From positions 1-64,000 of IMG/VR virus record IMGVR_UViG_3300026484_000053: a DNA stretch of 64,000 nucleotides. One strand, given 5' to 3'. A program made the translations under genes and the position numbers. The notes under the pieces were generated by a model. That model was not told the origin of the DNA. It was given only the letters and a program-made list of their open reading frames with translations, and ran no database searches. Positions within the stretch are counted from its first letter, which is position 1. Each line of letters opens with the position of its first letter. This document shows, piece after piece, positions 41,576-50,318 of this stretch. The stretch is from a virus.

Positions 41576-41859
41576 TGCCACCAGTAGTACGATTAGGAGA
41601 TAGCTGCTCAGGATGTTGTGCACCACCTGATGTAGCTGTAGGCGCATCAGGAGATGTGCTTGTAAATGGTATGGGTGCTGTTAGAGTAGGAGATCCTTAT
41701 AATCCACATGCTTGCCCTAAAAGTCCACCTCATGGTAGATCAGGAGCTGCAGGCAGTGGATCAGTAATAGTAAATGGAATGCCAGTTCAGCGAGTAGGAG
41801 ATCCTATAGATTGTGGTGCTTCTTGCGTTGCTGGAAGTGGTAATGTACTTGCTAACTAA
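41575..41859 (+). CDS. PAAR-domain spike-tip protein
   Basis: 94 aa. PAAR repeats: RLGDSCSG, VLVNGMGAVRVGDP, AAGSGSVIVNGMPVQRVGDP, AGSGNVLAN, with Cys/His for metal (CC, HAC, PHG, CGASC). Such proteins sharpen the tip of the tail needle (T4 gp5.4 type). Short, single-domain form. Confidence 0.9.
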   Translation: MPPVVRLGDSCSGCCAPPDVAVGASGDVLVNGMGAVRVGDPYNPHACPKSPPHGRSGAAGSGSVIVNGMPVQRVGDPIDCGASCVAGSGNVLAN

Positions 41860-41876
41860 ATTACGAAAGGTTAAAA

Positions 41877-42197
41877 ATGAATAACAATAATAACAATAAC
41901 AAAGCAGTAGAATGCGACATATTAGACGATATTGAGTGTATAGAAAGACGTGATATTAAAACTATAACAGGTAAAGAACTATTAGATAAAGTACAAATAA
42001 CGTACGATAGTGTTAAAGATCTTATTATAGTAAATACAGATAGCTCTTTGATAATTAAGTGTAATAATGTAGTTATAGCTAGTAATACAGATATAGTGAT
42101 GTTATCTGGAGATGCAGTAGGCGCAAAAGGTAACATACAACTTAATCCTACAGGTTTTAAAGGATTATTTAAAAAGATGCTTAATCTCTTAAATTAA
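41877..42197 (+). CDS. Unknown 106-aa protein
   Basis: Starts with Met and a run of Asn (AAC/AAT repeat). The rest is Ile/Asp-rich beta-type: RRDIKTITGKELLDKVQ, CNNVVIASNTDIVMLSG. No family recognised. Confidence 0.6.
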   Translation: MNNNNNNNKAVECDILDDIECIERRDIKTITGKELLDKVQITYDSVKDLIIVNTDSSLIIKCNNVVIASNTDIVMLSGDAVGAKGNIQLNPTGFKGLFKKMLNLLN

Positions 42198-42225
42198 TAT
42201 TAATTTAATATTAGTATGTTATAAT
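42195..42225 (+). promoter_or_regulatory. Promoter for 42252-47 kb sugar unit
   Basis: TTTAAT and AGTATGTTATAAT (-10 at 42220-42225), then ATACTATCTAAAAATAAAGG. Confidence 0.8.
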
Positions 42226-42251
42226 ATACTATCTAAAAATAAAGGTTCAAC

Positions 42252-42479
42252 ATGAATTTAAGTAAAAAAATAACAATAGGTGCTAAAATAACTAAAAGTG
42301 CATTTAAAATAGGATTGGTTATTAAGCTACCAAAATTAGGTTCTAAATGGACTATAACTGCGATTGAAGATAATGTAGCTACTCTACTAAGAGAAGACGA
42401 GCAAATGGAAAGAAAAATCAATTATGCAAACATAAATAAATCATGGAGAACAGCTTCTGACACGCTGTGTGATAGTTAA
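42252..42479 (+). CDS. Unknown 75-aa protein
   Basis: Strong promoter and AAAGG. LGSKWTITAIEDNVATLL suggests a small beta domain. No family recognised. Confidence 0.65.
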   Translation: MNLSKKITIGAKITKSAFKIGLVIKLPKLGSKWTITAIEDNVATLLREDEQMERKINYANINKSWRTASDTLCDS

Positions 42480-42688
42480 TGAGAAATGATAAGCATTATT
42501 TAAGCATCTTAGAACAGTTTGCTGTAGTTAGTAAAGCCTCAGTATCATTTAAAAATGGATTCTACGTAGTAAAGGTGCAAGGAATTTGTAAAGAACAAAA
42601 AGATAAAATTTTAAATACAAGTTACAAACATAAAAAAGTTTCATACGAAGTTCTTAAAAGAATTAAATACACCATAAATACACTGTAA
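42479..42688 (+). CDS. Unknown 69-aa protein
   Basis: ATG shares the last A of the previous TAA. Lys-rich, alpha/beta. No family recognised. Confidence 0.6.
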   Translation: MRNDKHYLSILEQFAVVSKASVSFKNGFYVVKVQGICKEQKDKILNTSYKHKKVSYEVLKRIKYTINTL

Positions 42689-42711
42689 CTGCACTAGTAA
42701 ATGATAAGTAA

Positions 42712-42876
42712 ATGCTAAGTAACAGAATAAAATTTATGATAACTATGGTAACTATTATGACGTTTGTATTATTGTACATGGTATATACCTTAATAGGGTG
42801 GTTAATTATAGGAGCAGTATTTTTTGGACTTGTTGTATCTACAATGATAACAACATCTCTATTTAACACTAATTAA
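42712..42876 (+). CDS. Small membrane protein (54 aa)
   Basis: ATG to TAA, mostly hydrophobic (about residues 9-48, two TM segments), basic N-terminus (SNRIK). No good RBS. No family recognised. Confidence 0.5.
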   Translation: MLSNRIKFMITMVTIMTFVLLYMVYTLIGWLIIGAVFFGLVVSTMITTSLFNTN

Positions 42877-42891
42877 AAATAAAGGAAAGAA

Positions 42892-43887
42892 ATGGATGTA
42901 GAAAAAGTACGAAGTGCAGAAGGCGTAGAAGGCGTACTATGCGCAGAAAAGGTAATACTTGTTACTGGAGGATATGGTTTTATCGGCAGTAACTTCATTA
43001 GATATATGATCGACACGCATAATTATAAGATAGTTAATGTAGATATTTGCACTTACGCTGCAAATGAAAATAACTTAAATGGTTATACTACATCTCCGCA
43101 ATACGTGGAGTACATAAACGATATATGCGATGCTGATGCTATAAGTAAAATTATTAAAAGAGAAAATGTAACAGATATCATACATTTTGCTGCTGAATCC
43201 CATGTAGATATGTCACTAAAAGATCCTAACTTATTTGTTCGAACAAATGTTCTTGGAACGAGTGTATTATTAGAAGCTTTTAAAAGTAACAATTTAACAG
43301 GTAGGTTCCACCACGTTGGTACTGACGAAGTATACGGTGACTTACCTTTTGACACTTCAATGTTTACAGAAGAAACGCCTTATAACCCTAGTAGTCCTTA
43401 TAGCGCTTCTAAAGCTGCATCTGACATGTTAGTTAAATCTTTTAACAGATCTTTTAACATGAACTGTACTATAAGTAATTGCAGCAATAATTACGGTCCA
43501 AGGCAAGACAATACAAAGCTAATCCCTAAGGTTATTGAAAAAACTATTAAAGGCGAAGCGATTCCTGTTTATGGTACTGGAAGTAATGTAAGAGATTGGC
43601 TGTATGTTTTAGATCATTGTAAAGCTATAGATGTTATTTTTCACAAAGCGCAACCTGGTAGTCAATACCTTATAGGTGGAAGAAATGAAAGAACAAATCT
43701 TGACATAATTCATAATATATTTGACATTATGAAGAGCGGCGACATTGAATTTGTAGAAGACAGAGCAGGACATGATAGAAGATACGCTATAAATGCAGCA
43801 AAACTTGAAAATGAACTTGGTTGGAAAGCTGAAGAAACATTCGAAACTGGTATTGTGAAAACGATAAAGTGGTATAAAAGGAGATAA
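42892..43887 (+). CDS. rmlB: dTDP-glucose 4,6-dehydratase (RmlB)
   Basis: 331 aa. NAD-binding VTGGYGFIGSNF, active-site region GTDEVYGDL, and YSASKAASD (YxxxK). Converts dTDP-glucose to dTDP-4-keto-6-deoxyglucose, the branch point for FdtA. An EGVEGV micro-repeat is at the N-terminus. First clear gene of the sugar cluster. Confidence 0.93.
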   Translation: MDVEKVRSAEGVEGVLCAEKVILVTGGYGFIGSNFIRYMIDTHNYKIVNVDICTYAANENNLNGYTTSPQYVEYINDICDADAISKIIKRENVTDIIHFAAESHVDMSLKDPNLFVRTNVLGTSVLLEAFKSNNLTGRFHHVGTDEVYGDLPFDTSMFTEETPYNPSSPYSASKAASDMLVKSFNRSFNMNCTISNCSNNYGPRQDNTKLIPKVIEKTIKGEAIPVYGTGSNVRDWLYVLDHCKAIDVIFHKAQPGSQYLIGGRNERTNLDIIHNIFDIMKSGDIEFVEDRAGHDRRYAINAAKLENELGWKAEETFETGIVKTIKWYKRR

Positions 43888-43888
43888 A

Positions 43889-44350
43889 ATGCGTGGACAA
43901 ATATTACAATATTTGTTAGACAGTGATAAGAAGATTAAAGGTGCTGTATTAATAGGTTCTAGATCTATTAATGTACATGCAGAAAAGTCTGATTGGGATT
44001 TCTGTGTAGACATTGAAATGTGGGATAAGATAACTTATGATGTTGAAGTAGAGTATGGTGGATCAGGTCAAGACACTAATATTATGAGAAATATTGATTC
44101 TTGCAAGTTTACAGAAAACGGTGAAGTAATTAATTTAATATTATTTGATGAATACGGTATGACTAATCAAAGACGTATAAACGCTATTATGAAAAATTTA
44201 CAAGATGCTGTTAGCTATAAAAATGTTAGGCATCAGATAAACGAGGCTATAACTGATCTTATTTACGATGGTAGGCCTATAAGAGGTGAAGGTCATAATA
44301 GTGCGTTAAGAAGTTTAACAATACAAGACGATGACGAAGTACCATTTTAG
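43889..44350 (+). CDS. Pol-beta-type nucleotidyltransferase
   Basis: 153 aa. VLIGSRSINVHAEKSDWDFCVD is the GS...D-x-D nucleotidyltransferase pattern with a variation in the spacing. Substrate unknown. Lies inside the sugar cluster (1-bp gap to rmlB). Confidence 0.65.
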   Translation: MRGQILQYLLDSDKKIKGAVLIGSRSINVHAEKSDWDFCVDIEMWDKITYDVEVEYGGSGQDTNIMRNIDSCKFTENGEVINLILFDEYGMTNQRRINAIMKNLQDAVSYKNVRHQINEAITDLIYDGRPIRGEGHNSALRSLTIQDDDEVPF

Positions 44351-44359
44351 GAGATATAA

Positions 44360-45439
44360 ATGAACGAGAATAAACCTCAAATAATATCGATGCACCAGAA
44401 GATAACTTCTTTTAAGAAAGGACAATCCTACACGCATTTACATACAGAGCATATAGCTTCTGTAATAGGTGCAGATGTAAAGTATGACGGAATATACGAT
44501 GATAAGTCGCCTACTTACGTTTACTTAGGTGCAGATTACTTTCCGGTGCTGCCTAATGGAAAGGAGAAAGCTATAAATCTTTACGGTGGACTTACAGAAG
44601 CTTATTATAAGTACTTCGAAAAGTTCGCGTTAAATAAAGCTACGTCTTATATATTAGATTACCCTGTACCTAAAGGATTTTTAAATGCTTTAGTAAAAAG
44701 AGCTGAAAATAAAAGTGCAAGTACATATAAAGGTGCTGAAGTAGAAGTATTAAAAGAATTACGAAATAAGTGCTTAAATTCTACAGTAGTTACCCAAGAA
44801 GATCTTGTAACAGAATCTAATTCTAATATGATGTTTGGCGACTCGCATTCAATTAGTATGACACCAGGTGGAGTACCTTGTACTAAAATAGGTGGAAGAA
44901 CTTTATTCGGTGCAGTTAAAAATAACGTTATTGTGAACGACTTTGGGAAAACTAAAGCTAAACATATTCTTCTTATGATGGGAAGCATAGATATTAGACA
45001 CCACATGTTTAGACAAGAAGATCCTTTTGGTAATATGAAAGAACTTCTTAATGCATATATGAAACAATGCATAGAGCTAGTAAAAAATGGTAAAAGCGTA
45101 GAAATATGCGCACCTGTGCCTATAGAAACAGAAACTAGGAAATTCAGTAAGGATAATGCTTATCCACCAAGAAGTGGAATATTCTTTCACGGTTCTAGAG
45201 AAGAAAGATTGTCATTAACATTATTCTTTATAGACGAAATACGAAGACTTATAGCTCATTTTGGCTATAATGAATCTATAACTCTTTCTACATATCCAGA
45301 AGAATGGTATACAATGAATCCAGCTGATTATGAAACTAAAATGGAAAGAGTAAAAGGAAGTCACGTTAGTATGCTTAATTGCAGAAGACTTAACTTTGGA
45401 AAAATAGGAGATGAAAATGATGAACACGAAGAATGGTAA
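44360..45439 (+). CDS. SGNH/GDSL-like hydrolase
   Basis: 359 aa. MMFGDSHSIS (block I Ser) followed by LLMMGSIDIRHHMF in the position of the GxND block. An N-terminal region of about 150 aa precedes it. SGNH enzymes act on esters, often O-acetyl or acyl groups on sugars. Its place in the cluster suggests an action on the modified sugar or its precursor; not shown by sequence. Confidence 0.6.
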   Translation: MNENKPQIISMHQKITSFKKGQSYTHLHTEHIASVIGADVKYDGIYDDKSPTYVYLGADYFPVLPNGKEKAINLYGGLTEAYYKYFEKFALNKATSYILDYPVPKGFLNALVKRAENKSASTYKGAEVEVLKELRNKCLNSTVVTQEDLVTESNSNMMFGDSHSISMTPGGVPCTKIGGRTLFGAVKNNVIVNDFGKTKAKHILLMMGSIDIRHHMFRQEDPFGNMKELLNAYMKQCIELVKNGKSVEICAPVPIETETRKFSKDNAYPPRSGIFFHGSREERLSLTLFFIDEIRRLIAHFGYNESITLSTYPEEWYTMNPADYETKMERVKGSHVSMLNCRRLNFGKIGDENDEHEEW

Positions 45440-45845
45440 GGTAGAGAATTCTCTACCTGAAATTACAAATTTTAATGTACTTGGAGACAATCGAGGTAAT
45501 TTAGTAGCAATAGAGCAAAATAAAGATGTACCGTTTGATATTAGAAGAGTATTTTACGTATACGGTACGTCAGATGAGCCGAGAGGTTTTCATGCGCATC
45601 ACTTAACTAAGCAAGCGTTAATATGCTTACAAGGTTCTGTTACAATTGAATTAGACAATGGTACAGATAAAAGAGAGTACTTATTAGACTCTAAAGATAA
45701 AATGCTTATACAAGATAAAATGGTATGGGGAGTTAATAAGAACTTTAGTAAAGATTGCATATTGTTAGTACTTTCGAATATGTCATACGTTAAAGAAGAT
45801 TATATCACTGACTATGAAAAATTTAAATCAATAACGGCGCACTAG
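45417..45845 (+). CDS. fdtA: FdtA-type dTDP-4-keto-6-deoxyglucose 3,4-ketoisomerase
   Basis: Start at 45417 (AGGAG 6 nt upstream; overlaps the 44360 gene). Cupin of the FdtA/QdtA/WxcM type: [53 protein letters not shown]. Moves the 4-keto group to C3. FdtA and QdtA differ in stereochemistry at C4; I cannot tell which. Confidence 0.9.
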   Translation: MMNTKNGKVENSLPEITNFNVLGDNRGNLVAIEQNKDVPFDIRRVFYVYGTSDEPRGFHAHHLTKQALICLQGSVTIELDNGTDKREYLLDSKDKMLIQDKMVWGVNKNFSKDCILLVLSNMSYVKEDYITDYEKFKSITAH

Positions 45846-46348
45846 TGAGAGGTGCAAACGTTGACATAACTTGCAGTATACATTGCAGCTCTGATGTTAG
45901 TAAAGATGCGCAAGTTGGTAAATTCACTAACATTTGGCAGTTTTGCACTATTATGCGTGGAGCAAGAGTAGGTTCAAGATGTAATATTAACATGAATGTT
46001 CTTGTAGAGACAGGTGGAATAGTAGGAGATAATTGTACTATTAAACCAGGTGTGCAAATTTGGGATGGAATAGTTATAGAAGATGACGTTTTTATAGGTC
46101 CTAATGCGACGTTTACTAATGACGTTTATCCTAAAAATAAAGTGCATTTAAAAGAAAACGAGTCGTATCCTGTAACTACAGTTTGTAAAGGAGCTTCAAT
46201 AGGTGCTAATGTAACTATACTACCTGGTATAACAATTGGAGAGAATTCACTTATTGCAGCTGGTAGTATAGTTACAAAAGACGTGCCTGCAAATAGTGTT
46301 TATAGAAATGAAGTAAAAAGTGTTGTTACTTTAATTAATAAAGACTAA
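45845..46348 (+). CDS. fdtC: dTDP-3-amino-3,6-dideoxyhexose 3-N-acetyltransferase (FdtC/QdtC)
   Basis: GTG start 0 bp after the FdtA gene. Left-handed beta-helix with hexapeptide repeats ([71 protein letters not shown]). Acetylates the 3-amino group made by FdtB. Confidence 0.88.
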   Translation: MRGANVDITCSIHCSSDVSKDAQVGKFTNIWQFCTIMRGARVGSRCNINMNVLVETGGIVGDNCTIKPGVQIWDGIVIEDDVFIGPNATFTNDVYPKNKVHLKENESYPVTTVCKGASIGANVTILPGITIGENSLIAAGSIVTKDVPANSVYRNEVKSVVTLINKD

Positions 46349-46564
46349 TATTTGGTAAAGTTTTTGATAAAAATTGGTAGAAAATTGGTAAAGTACTTAT
46401 AAAATATTACTTAAATGTAAAGTAGTTTGTTAATTAAAAATACGAAGTAACGCAGGTAGTACTCTTGGGCTAAACCGTTTAATTTTTAAATTAAAACCGT
46501 ATGAGCAGTTCTGGTGTTACGCTGCGTAAAAGCATACTGCGCGGCACCTTTAAAGATATAATTT

Positions 46565-46580
46565 ATGGCTGTATTATAAT
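46565..46580 (+). promoter_or_regulatory. Possible promoter in the sugar-cluster gap
   Basis: GTATTATAAT with -10 at 46575-46580. Confidence 0.35.
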
Positions 46581-46659
46581 ATGTGTAATATATGCATATG
46601 TAATATATGTAATATCTTTAACAGCGCTGCGTAACAGTGCAGTTTAACAGTGCAGTTTA

Positions 46660-46689
46660 ACAACCATTTAATAATAACTATGTTATAAT
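46660..46689 (+). promoter_or_regulatory. Promoter for fdtB-glycosyltransferase
   Basis: TTTAAT then CTATGTTATAAT (-10 at 46684-46689). Confidence 0.8.
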
Positions 46690-46738
46690 AACATAAATAA
46701 TAACGTAAATACAGCAAAATACAACTTAAAGGAATAAT

Positions 46739-47863
46739 ATGCAAGAAGAAAAAGTAAAGTTTTTAGACATTGGTGCTATAAACTCAAGAGATGAAGCACA
46801 GCTACAAGATGCAGCTAACAGAGTAATTAAATCAGGATGGTACTTAAACGGTAAAGAAAATGAACTATTTGGTAAAGAATTTTCTGAAATTATTGGTACT
46901 AATTATTGCGTACCTTTAGGTAATGGATTAGAAGCACTAGAGATTACTATTAGGGCATATAAAGAATTAGGTTTGTTTAAAGACAATGACGAGATTCTTG
47001 TACCAGCTAACACTTATATTGCTACAATATTAGCGATATCTGAAAATGGTTTAGTACCTGTTCTTATTGAACCAGGCGAAGATCATCTTATAGACGTAAA
47101 CAGATTAGAAAACGAAATTAACGATAAAACAGTTTGCATTTTACCTGTTCACCTTTATGGTAAAACGTGCGACATGAAAACCATAAATGATATCGCTTAC
47201 AGATACGATTTAATTGTTATAGAAGATTGCGCACAGTCGCATTATAGTAAAGACGATCAAGGTAATGTATCTGGTAGTACGTCAGATGTGGGTTGCTTTA
47301 GCTTTTACCCAGGTAAGAATCTTGGTGCGTTAGGTGACTCAGGTTGCATTTGTACTGACGATTCTCAAGTTGCTCAAATGGTTAAAACTATTTGTAACTA
47401 TGGTAGTAAGAAGAAATACTATAATGAAGTAAAAGGTGTAAACTCAAGAATGGATGAAATTCAAGCAGCGTTCTTAAGAGTTAAATTAACAAGATTAAGA
47501 TCAGATACAGCACTTAGACAAAAAGTAGCGCAATTCTACATGAATAATATTGAAAACGTAGATTGTTTACCTAAAATTGGTACTTTAAGTCAACATGCTT
47601 TTCATTTGTTTGTATTAACGATTCAAAATAGAGAAGCATTTATTGAATTTTTAGCTGCTAAAGGCATTGAAACACTTATACATTATCCTGTTGCACCGTT
47701 TAATCAACAATGCTATAAAGATGAATTCTTTCCAAAGGATTTTCCTATAACAGCTGAAATACACGATAAAATAATTTCAATACCTTTAAGCCCTGTAATA
47801 ACACTTAAAGAGCAACAAAGAGTAGTAGATGCTATTAACTCTTATTTTAAAGAGTCTTTATAA
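46739..47863 (+). CDS. fdtB: FdtB-type PLP aminotransferase
   Basis: 374 aa, DegT/DnrJ/EryC1 family: LPVHLYGKTCDMK, IEDCAQSHYS, SFYPGKNLGALGDSGC with the PLP lysine, and SRMDEIQAA. Transaminates dTDP-3-keto-6-deoxyhexose at C3. Its TAA shares the final A with the ATG of the glycosyltransferase, so the two are translationally coupled. Confidence 0.93.
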   Translation: MQEEKVKFLDIGAINSRDEAQLQDAANRVIKSGWYLNGKENELFGKEFSEIIGTNYCVPLGNGLEALEITIRAYKELGLFKDNDEILVPANTYIATILAISENGLVPVLIEPGEDHLIDVNRLENEINDKTVCILPVHLYGKTCDMKTINDIAYRYDLIVIEDCAQSHYSKDDQGNVSGSTSDVGCFSFYPGKNLGALGDSGCICTDDSQVAQMVKTICNYGSKKKYYNEVKGVNSRMDEIQAAFLRVKLTRLRSDTALRQKVAQFYMNNIENVDCLPKIGTLSQHAFHLFVLTIQNREAFIEFLAAKGIETLIHYPVAPFNQQCYKDEFFPKDFPITAEIHDKIISIPLSPVITLKEQQRVVDAINSYFKESL

Positions 47864-49074
47864 TGAATATACTTTTAATGAAAATAGGTGGCAGAATTAA
47901 CACCGGTACTAGAAAACCTACTAATGGTAATGCTGGAGAGAATAAACTTATAGTAGAATTATTTTTAAAAGGTGGCCATAATGTGACGTTATGCACTAAA
48001 TACGTAAAAGGAGATGATCCTGAGACTTATTTCGGATCTAATAAAGTCTCTGCAGTTGATCTGGCATTAATTGATGACGTTAATAATATAGATATGAGTA
48101 AGTATGACAAGCTGGTAGTTATTAATGGAAGCAAGAATTTCTTTGGTGGACAAGATGGTGGAATATGCGCTACGTATAAAGTTCTTAACACATTTCCTAA
48201 AGAAGTAATATTCTTCTATACAGACCCTCTATTAACGCTTTCTCAAGTTTGGAATGATAAATTCGATGAAGCACGTAATCCAGGATGGGGTACAAAATGG
48301 ACTGAATCTGATCTTCTTATTACAAGAAAAGACATAACTCTCTTAGCAGCATCTAAAGGTACTGATCTTACAAAGAAACCATTCGTTGCTAAAGGAATAT
48401 TTACAGACTATAAAGAAATAATTGAATTTGAATGGCAAAAAGCTGTTATATTTGGTAATTCTGTACATGCTAATCCATCTGAAGAAAAGCAAATAGACTT
48501 AATTTATGGTGGATTTTACAGAGGTGGTGCAAGAAGATCGCAAATGATTGAATTTATGTTTGATACAGATTATAATGCTGCATTTTTTGGTAAAATTGAA
48601 GAACATGTATTTAAACTTACTAAAAAAGAGATTGCATCTATTAAAAAATATCCTTCGTTTAAAAAAGAGCTTGGAGACTGGGATTTCTGGAAGAAAGAAA
48701 CTAATAAAGCATACGCTACTATTGTATTTGCTGAAGATACATATTGCGACGCTATTGTTACTATGAGAGTTTATGCAGCAGCATTGAGTAATGTTATAGT
48801 TTTCATTGAAGACAAATATGATTCTAAACACACTATTTTTCCAAATGATACATTCAGAGGCTTTAATTACGTTAAAGATAAAGAAGATTTGTCTAGAAAG
48901 ATGAAGATAATTAAATCATTTACTACAGAGCAATATAATAAAATGTGTAAATCACAGATTAAACAACTTAGAAACGGTACTAAAGATTTATTTAAAGATT
49001 TTAATTCAGCTCTTGGATTAACATTTACAGAGCTTGAAGTTAAAGAATCTTCTGATGAGTTTAGCGACTGGTAA
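47863..49074 (+). CDS. DNA glycosyltransferase, T4 BGT homologue
   Basis: 403 aa with clear T4 beta-glucosyltransferase colinearity: DKLVVINGSKNFFGG, FFYTDPLLTLSQVW, IDLIYGGFYRGGARRSQM, EFMFDTDYNAAFFG, TMRVYAAALSN, DSKH. Catalytic/donor residues kept: E26 (T4 E22), D121 (D100), R220 and R224 (R191, R195), R302 (R269). T4 E272, recalled as the UDP-ribose contact, is Ala305 here. Predicted to transfer a sugar to hmC in DNA. Coupling to FdtB points to a dTDP-amino-sugar donor (inference). Confidence 0.9.
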   Translation: MNILLMKIGGRINTGTRKPTNGNAGENKLIVELFLKGGHNVTLCTKYVKGDDPETYFGSNKVSAVDLALIDDVNNIDMSKYDKLVVINGSKNFFGGQDGGICATYKVLNTFPKEVIFFYTDPLLTLSQVWNDKFDEARNPGWGTKWTESDLLITRKDITLLAASKGTDLTKKPFVAKGIFTDYKEIIEFEWQKAVIFGNSVHANPSEEKQIDLIYGGFYRGGARRSQMIEFMFDTDYNAAFFGKIEEHVFKLTKKEIASIKKYPSFKKELGDWDFWKKETNKAYATIVFAEDTYCDAIVTMRVYAAALSNVIVFIEDKYDSKHTIFPNDTFRGFNYVKDKEDLSRKMKIIKSFTTEQYNKMCKSQIKQLRNGTKDLFKDFNSALGLTFTELEVKESSDEFSDW

Positions 49075-49110
49075 TGTTTAAGGTGCTAAGGTGCTAAGGT
49101 GCTTACATGT

Positions 49111-49145
49111 GCTTTAATCCTGTTTTAATCTTCTTATGTTATAAT
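49111..49145 (+). promoter_or_regulatory. Promoter for 49199 gene
   Basis: TTTAATCCTGTTTTAAT then TTATGTTATAAT (-10 at 49140-49145). An 8-bp repeat CTAAGGTG x3 lies just upstream. Confidence 0.8.
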
Positions 49146-49198
49146 AGTAGTATAACATAATTAAAACTTACAAATAATTGTAAAATAAAGGACATAAA

Positions 49199-49837
49199 AT
49201 GGCTAAAAATAAAACTTTCGTAGAATTAGTGCTAGAACATAGCAGAGCGATGAAAGGAAATTGGGCAGAAAGTAATTACATGTTAATGCCAATAAGCGAA
49301 TTTGGAATGCAAAGAGAATACTCAAAAATAGGAAACTTAAAATTAGGCGGTTCTGTATATGAGCTTTTTGAAAGTAAGATAGTAGATAATAGTTATTTTT
49401 TAGGTACTTTTCAAACAAAATCCATTAAAACAAAATTGGGTGACGAAAAAGAAACTAAATTTGAAGTAATATTTGCTATTACTTTTACTAAATACGACCA
49501 TTACAAATCATATGGAGAAGTTTACAATGTGGACGGTGTAGCTGTTAAAGATTTTTCAAGAGGTATAGCTACTAAAATGTATGAGTACTTCGTTAAAGAG
49601 AAGAAATTTACTATAATAGGCGACGAAGAGCAGTATTTTGGAGCTCGTAAGCTATGGAGTAAGCTAAGTAAAAAGTTAGATCTTACAGTAGATTTATTCG
49701 ACATTAAAAACGACGAAATTATAGAAAAAAATGTAGTGCTGCATCATGGAAATTATGATGAAGATTTTGATAAAAGATTATGGAGTTATAAAAGAGATAA
49801 AATAAATGTTAGGAGTATTCTTAAAGAATTAAAATAA
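49199..49837 (+). CDS. GNAT-like acetyltransferase (tentative)
   Basis: 212 aa. SRGIATKMYEYFVKEKKFTIIGDEEQYFGARKLWSKLSK fits the helix alpha-3/strand region of phage GNAT-like proteins; residues 85-100 form the expected beta strand (FEVIFAITFTKY). No clear acetyl-CoA P-loop beyond RGIATK. Substrate unknown. Confidence 0.45.
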   Translation: MAKNKTFVELVLEHSRAMKGNWAESNYMLMPISEFGMQREYSKIGNLKLGGSVYELFESKIVDNSYFLGTFQTKSIKTKLGDEKETKFEVIFAITFTKYDHYKSYGEVYNVDGVAVKDFSRGIATKMYEYFVKEKKFTIIGDEEQYFGARKLWSKLSKKLDLTVDLFDIKNDEIIEKNVVLHHGNYDEDFDKRLWSYKRDKINVRSILKELK

Positions 49838-49846
49838 GTTATGTAA

Positions 49847-49940
49847 CTTACATAACTTAATGGTGCTTACATAACTTAATGTGCTTACATAACTTAATGG
49901 TGCTTACATAACTTAATGGTGCTTACATAACTTAATGGTG
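49847..49940. repeat. 19-bp tandem repeat, five copies
   Basis: CTTACATAACTTAATGGTG x5 (the second lacks one G), between the 49837 stop and the next promoter. Confidence 0.95.
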
Positions 49941-49947
49941 CTTACAT

Positions 49948-49984
49948 GCACTTTAATCCTATTTTAATCTTCTTATGTTATAAT
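49948..49984 (+). promoter_or_regulatory. Promoter for 50010-51241
   Basis: TTTAATCCTATTTTAAT then TTATGTTATAAT (-10 at 49979-49984); close copy of the 49140 promoter. Confidence 0.8.
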
Positions 49985-50009
49985 ATACTAACAAAAATAA
50001 AGGTATATT

Positions 50010-50318
50010 ATGGCAAAATCATTAAAATCATTAAAAACTTACAACAAAGAATTAGACATAAACTTTGACCTTATCAAAGAATGTAACAAAGAAATTAGAA
50101 ATCTAAGATCTAAACTAAAAGCCGCGAATATCTCGTGCATCAATTCAAACGATCAAAACCAAAAATATAAAATAGAACTAAGCATTAACAATTATAATAC
50201 TAAGCTTAATTCTAATTTAGCTAAATTAGACACATTAGAAGATAATGTTATTACACTAGCTCTTCGTATAGAAAAGTTAGAAAATGCTGACTTTATGGAA
50301 GCCCAAGGAGAAATATAA
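50010..50318 (+). CDS. Unknown 102-aa coiled-coil protein
   Basis: KSLKSLK micro-repeat at the start, then heptad-like helices throughout. No family recognised. Confidence 0.65.
   Translation: MAKSLKSLKTYNKELDINFDLIKECNKEIRNLRSKLKAANISCINSNDQNQKYKIELSINNYNTKLNSNLAKLDTLEDNVITLALRIEKLENADFMEAQGEI

Larger units (their letters stand above)
46349..46738 (+). other. 390-bp gap inside the sugar cluster, possible structured RNA
   Basis: No ORF of note. Contains a GC-richer block (46441-46550) with several pairing possibilities: GTAAC/GTTAC outer stem (46446-46450 with 46515-46519), GTTTAATTT/AAATTAAAC inner stem (46487 on), and TTACGC-T-GCGTAA. A 13-bp tandem repeat (46633-46658) and a promoter (-10 at 46684) follow. 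It may be a regulatory RNA; cyanophage and marine-phage RNA motifs named wcaG and manA occur upstream of sugar genes, but I have no sequence match. Confidence 0.4.

Noticed and set aside
45417-46348. Sugar cluster for host surface or O-antigen change
   Set aside because: Possible, but no membrane glycosyltransferase or polymerase is present and FdtB is coupled to a DNA glycosyltransferase, so DNA modification is preferred.
46441-46550. Group I/II intron, hammerhead ribozyme or named riboswitch
   Set aside because: I could not find core motifs (for example CTGATGA/GAAA or a full domain V) and there is no interrupted gene; kept only as a possible structured RNA.
49847-49940. CRISPR array
   Set aside because: 19-bp units directly abut with no spacers; it is a simple tandem repeat, like the one at 51591.
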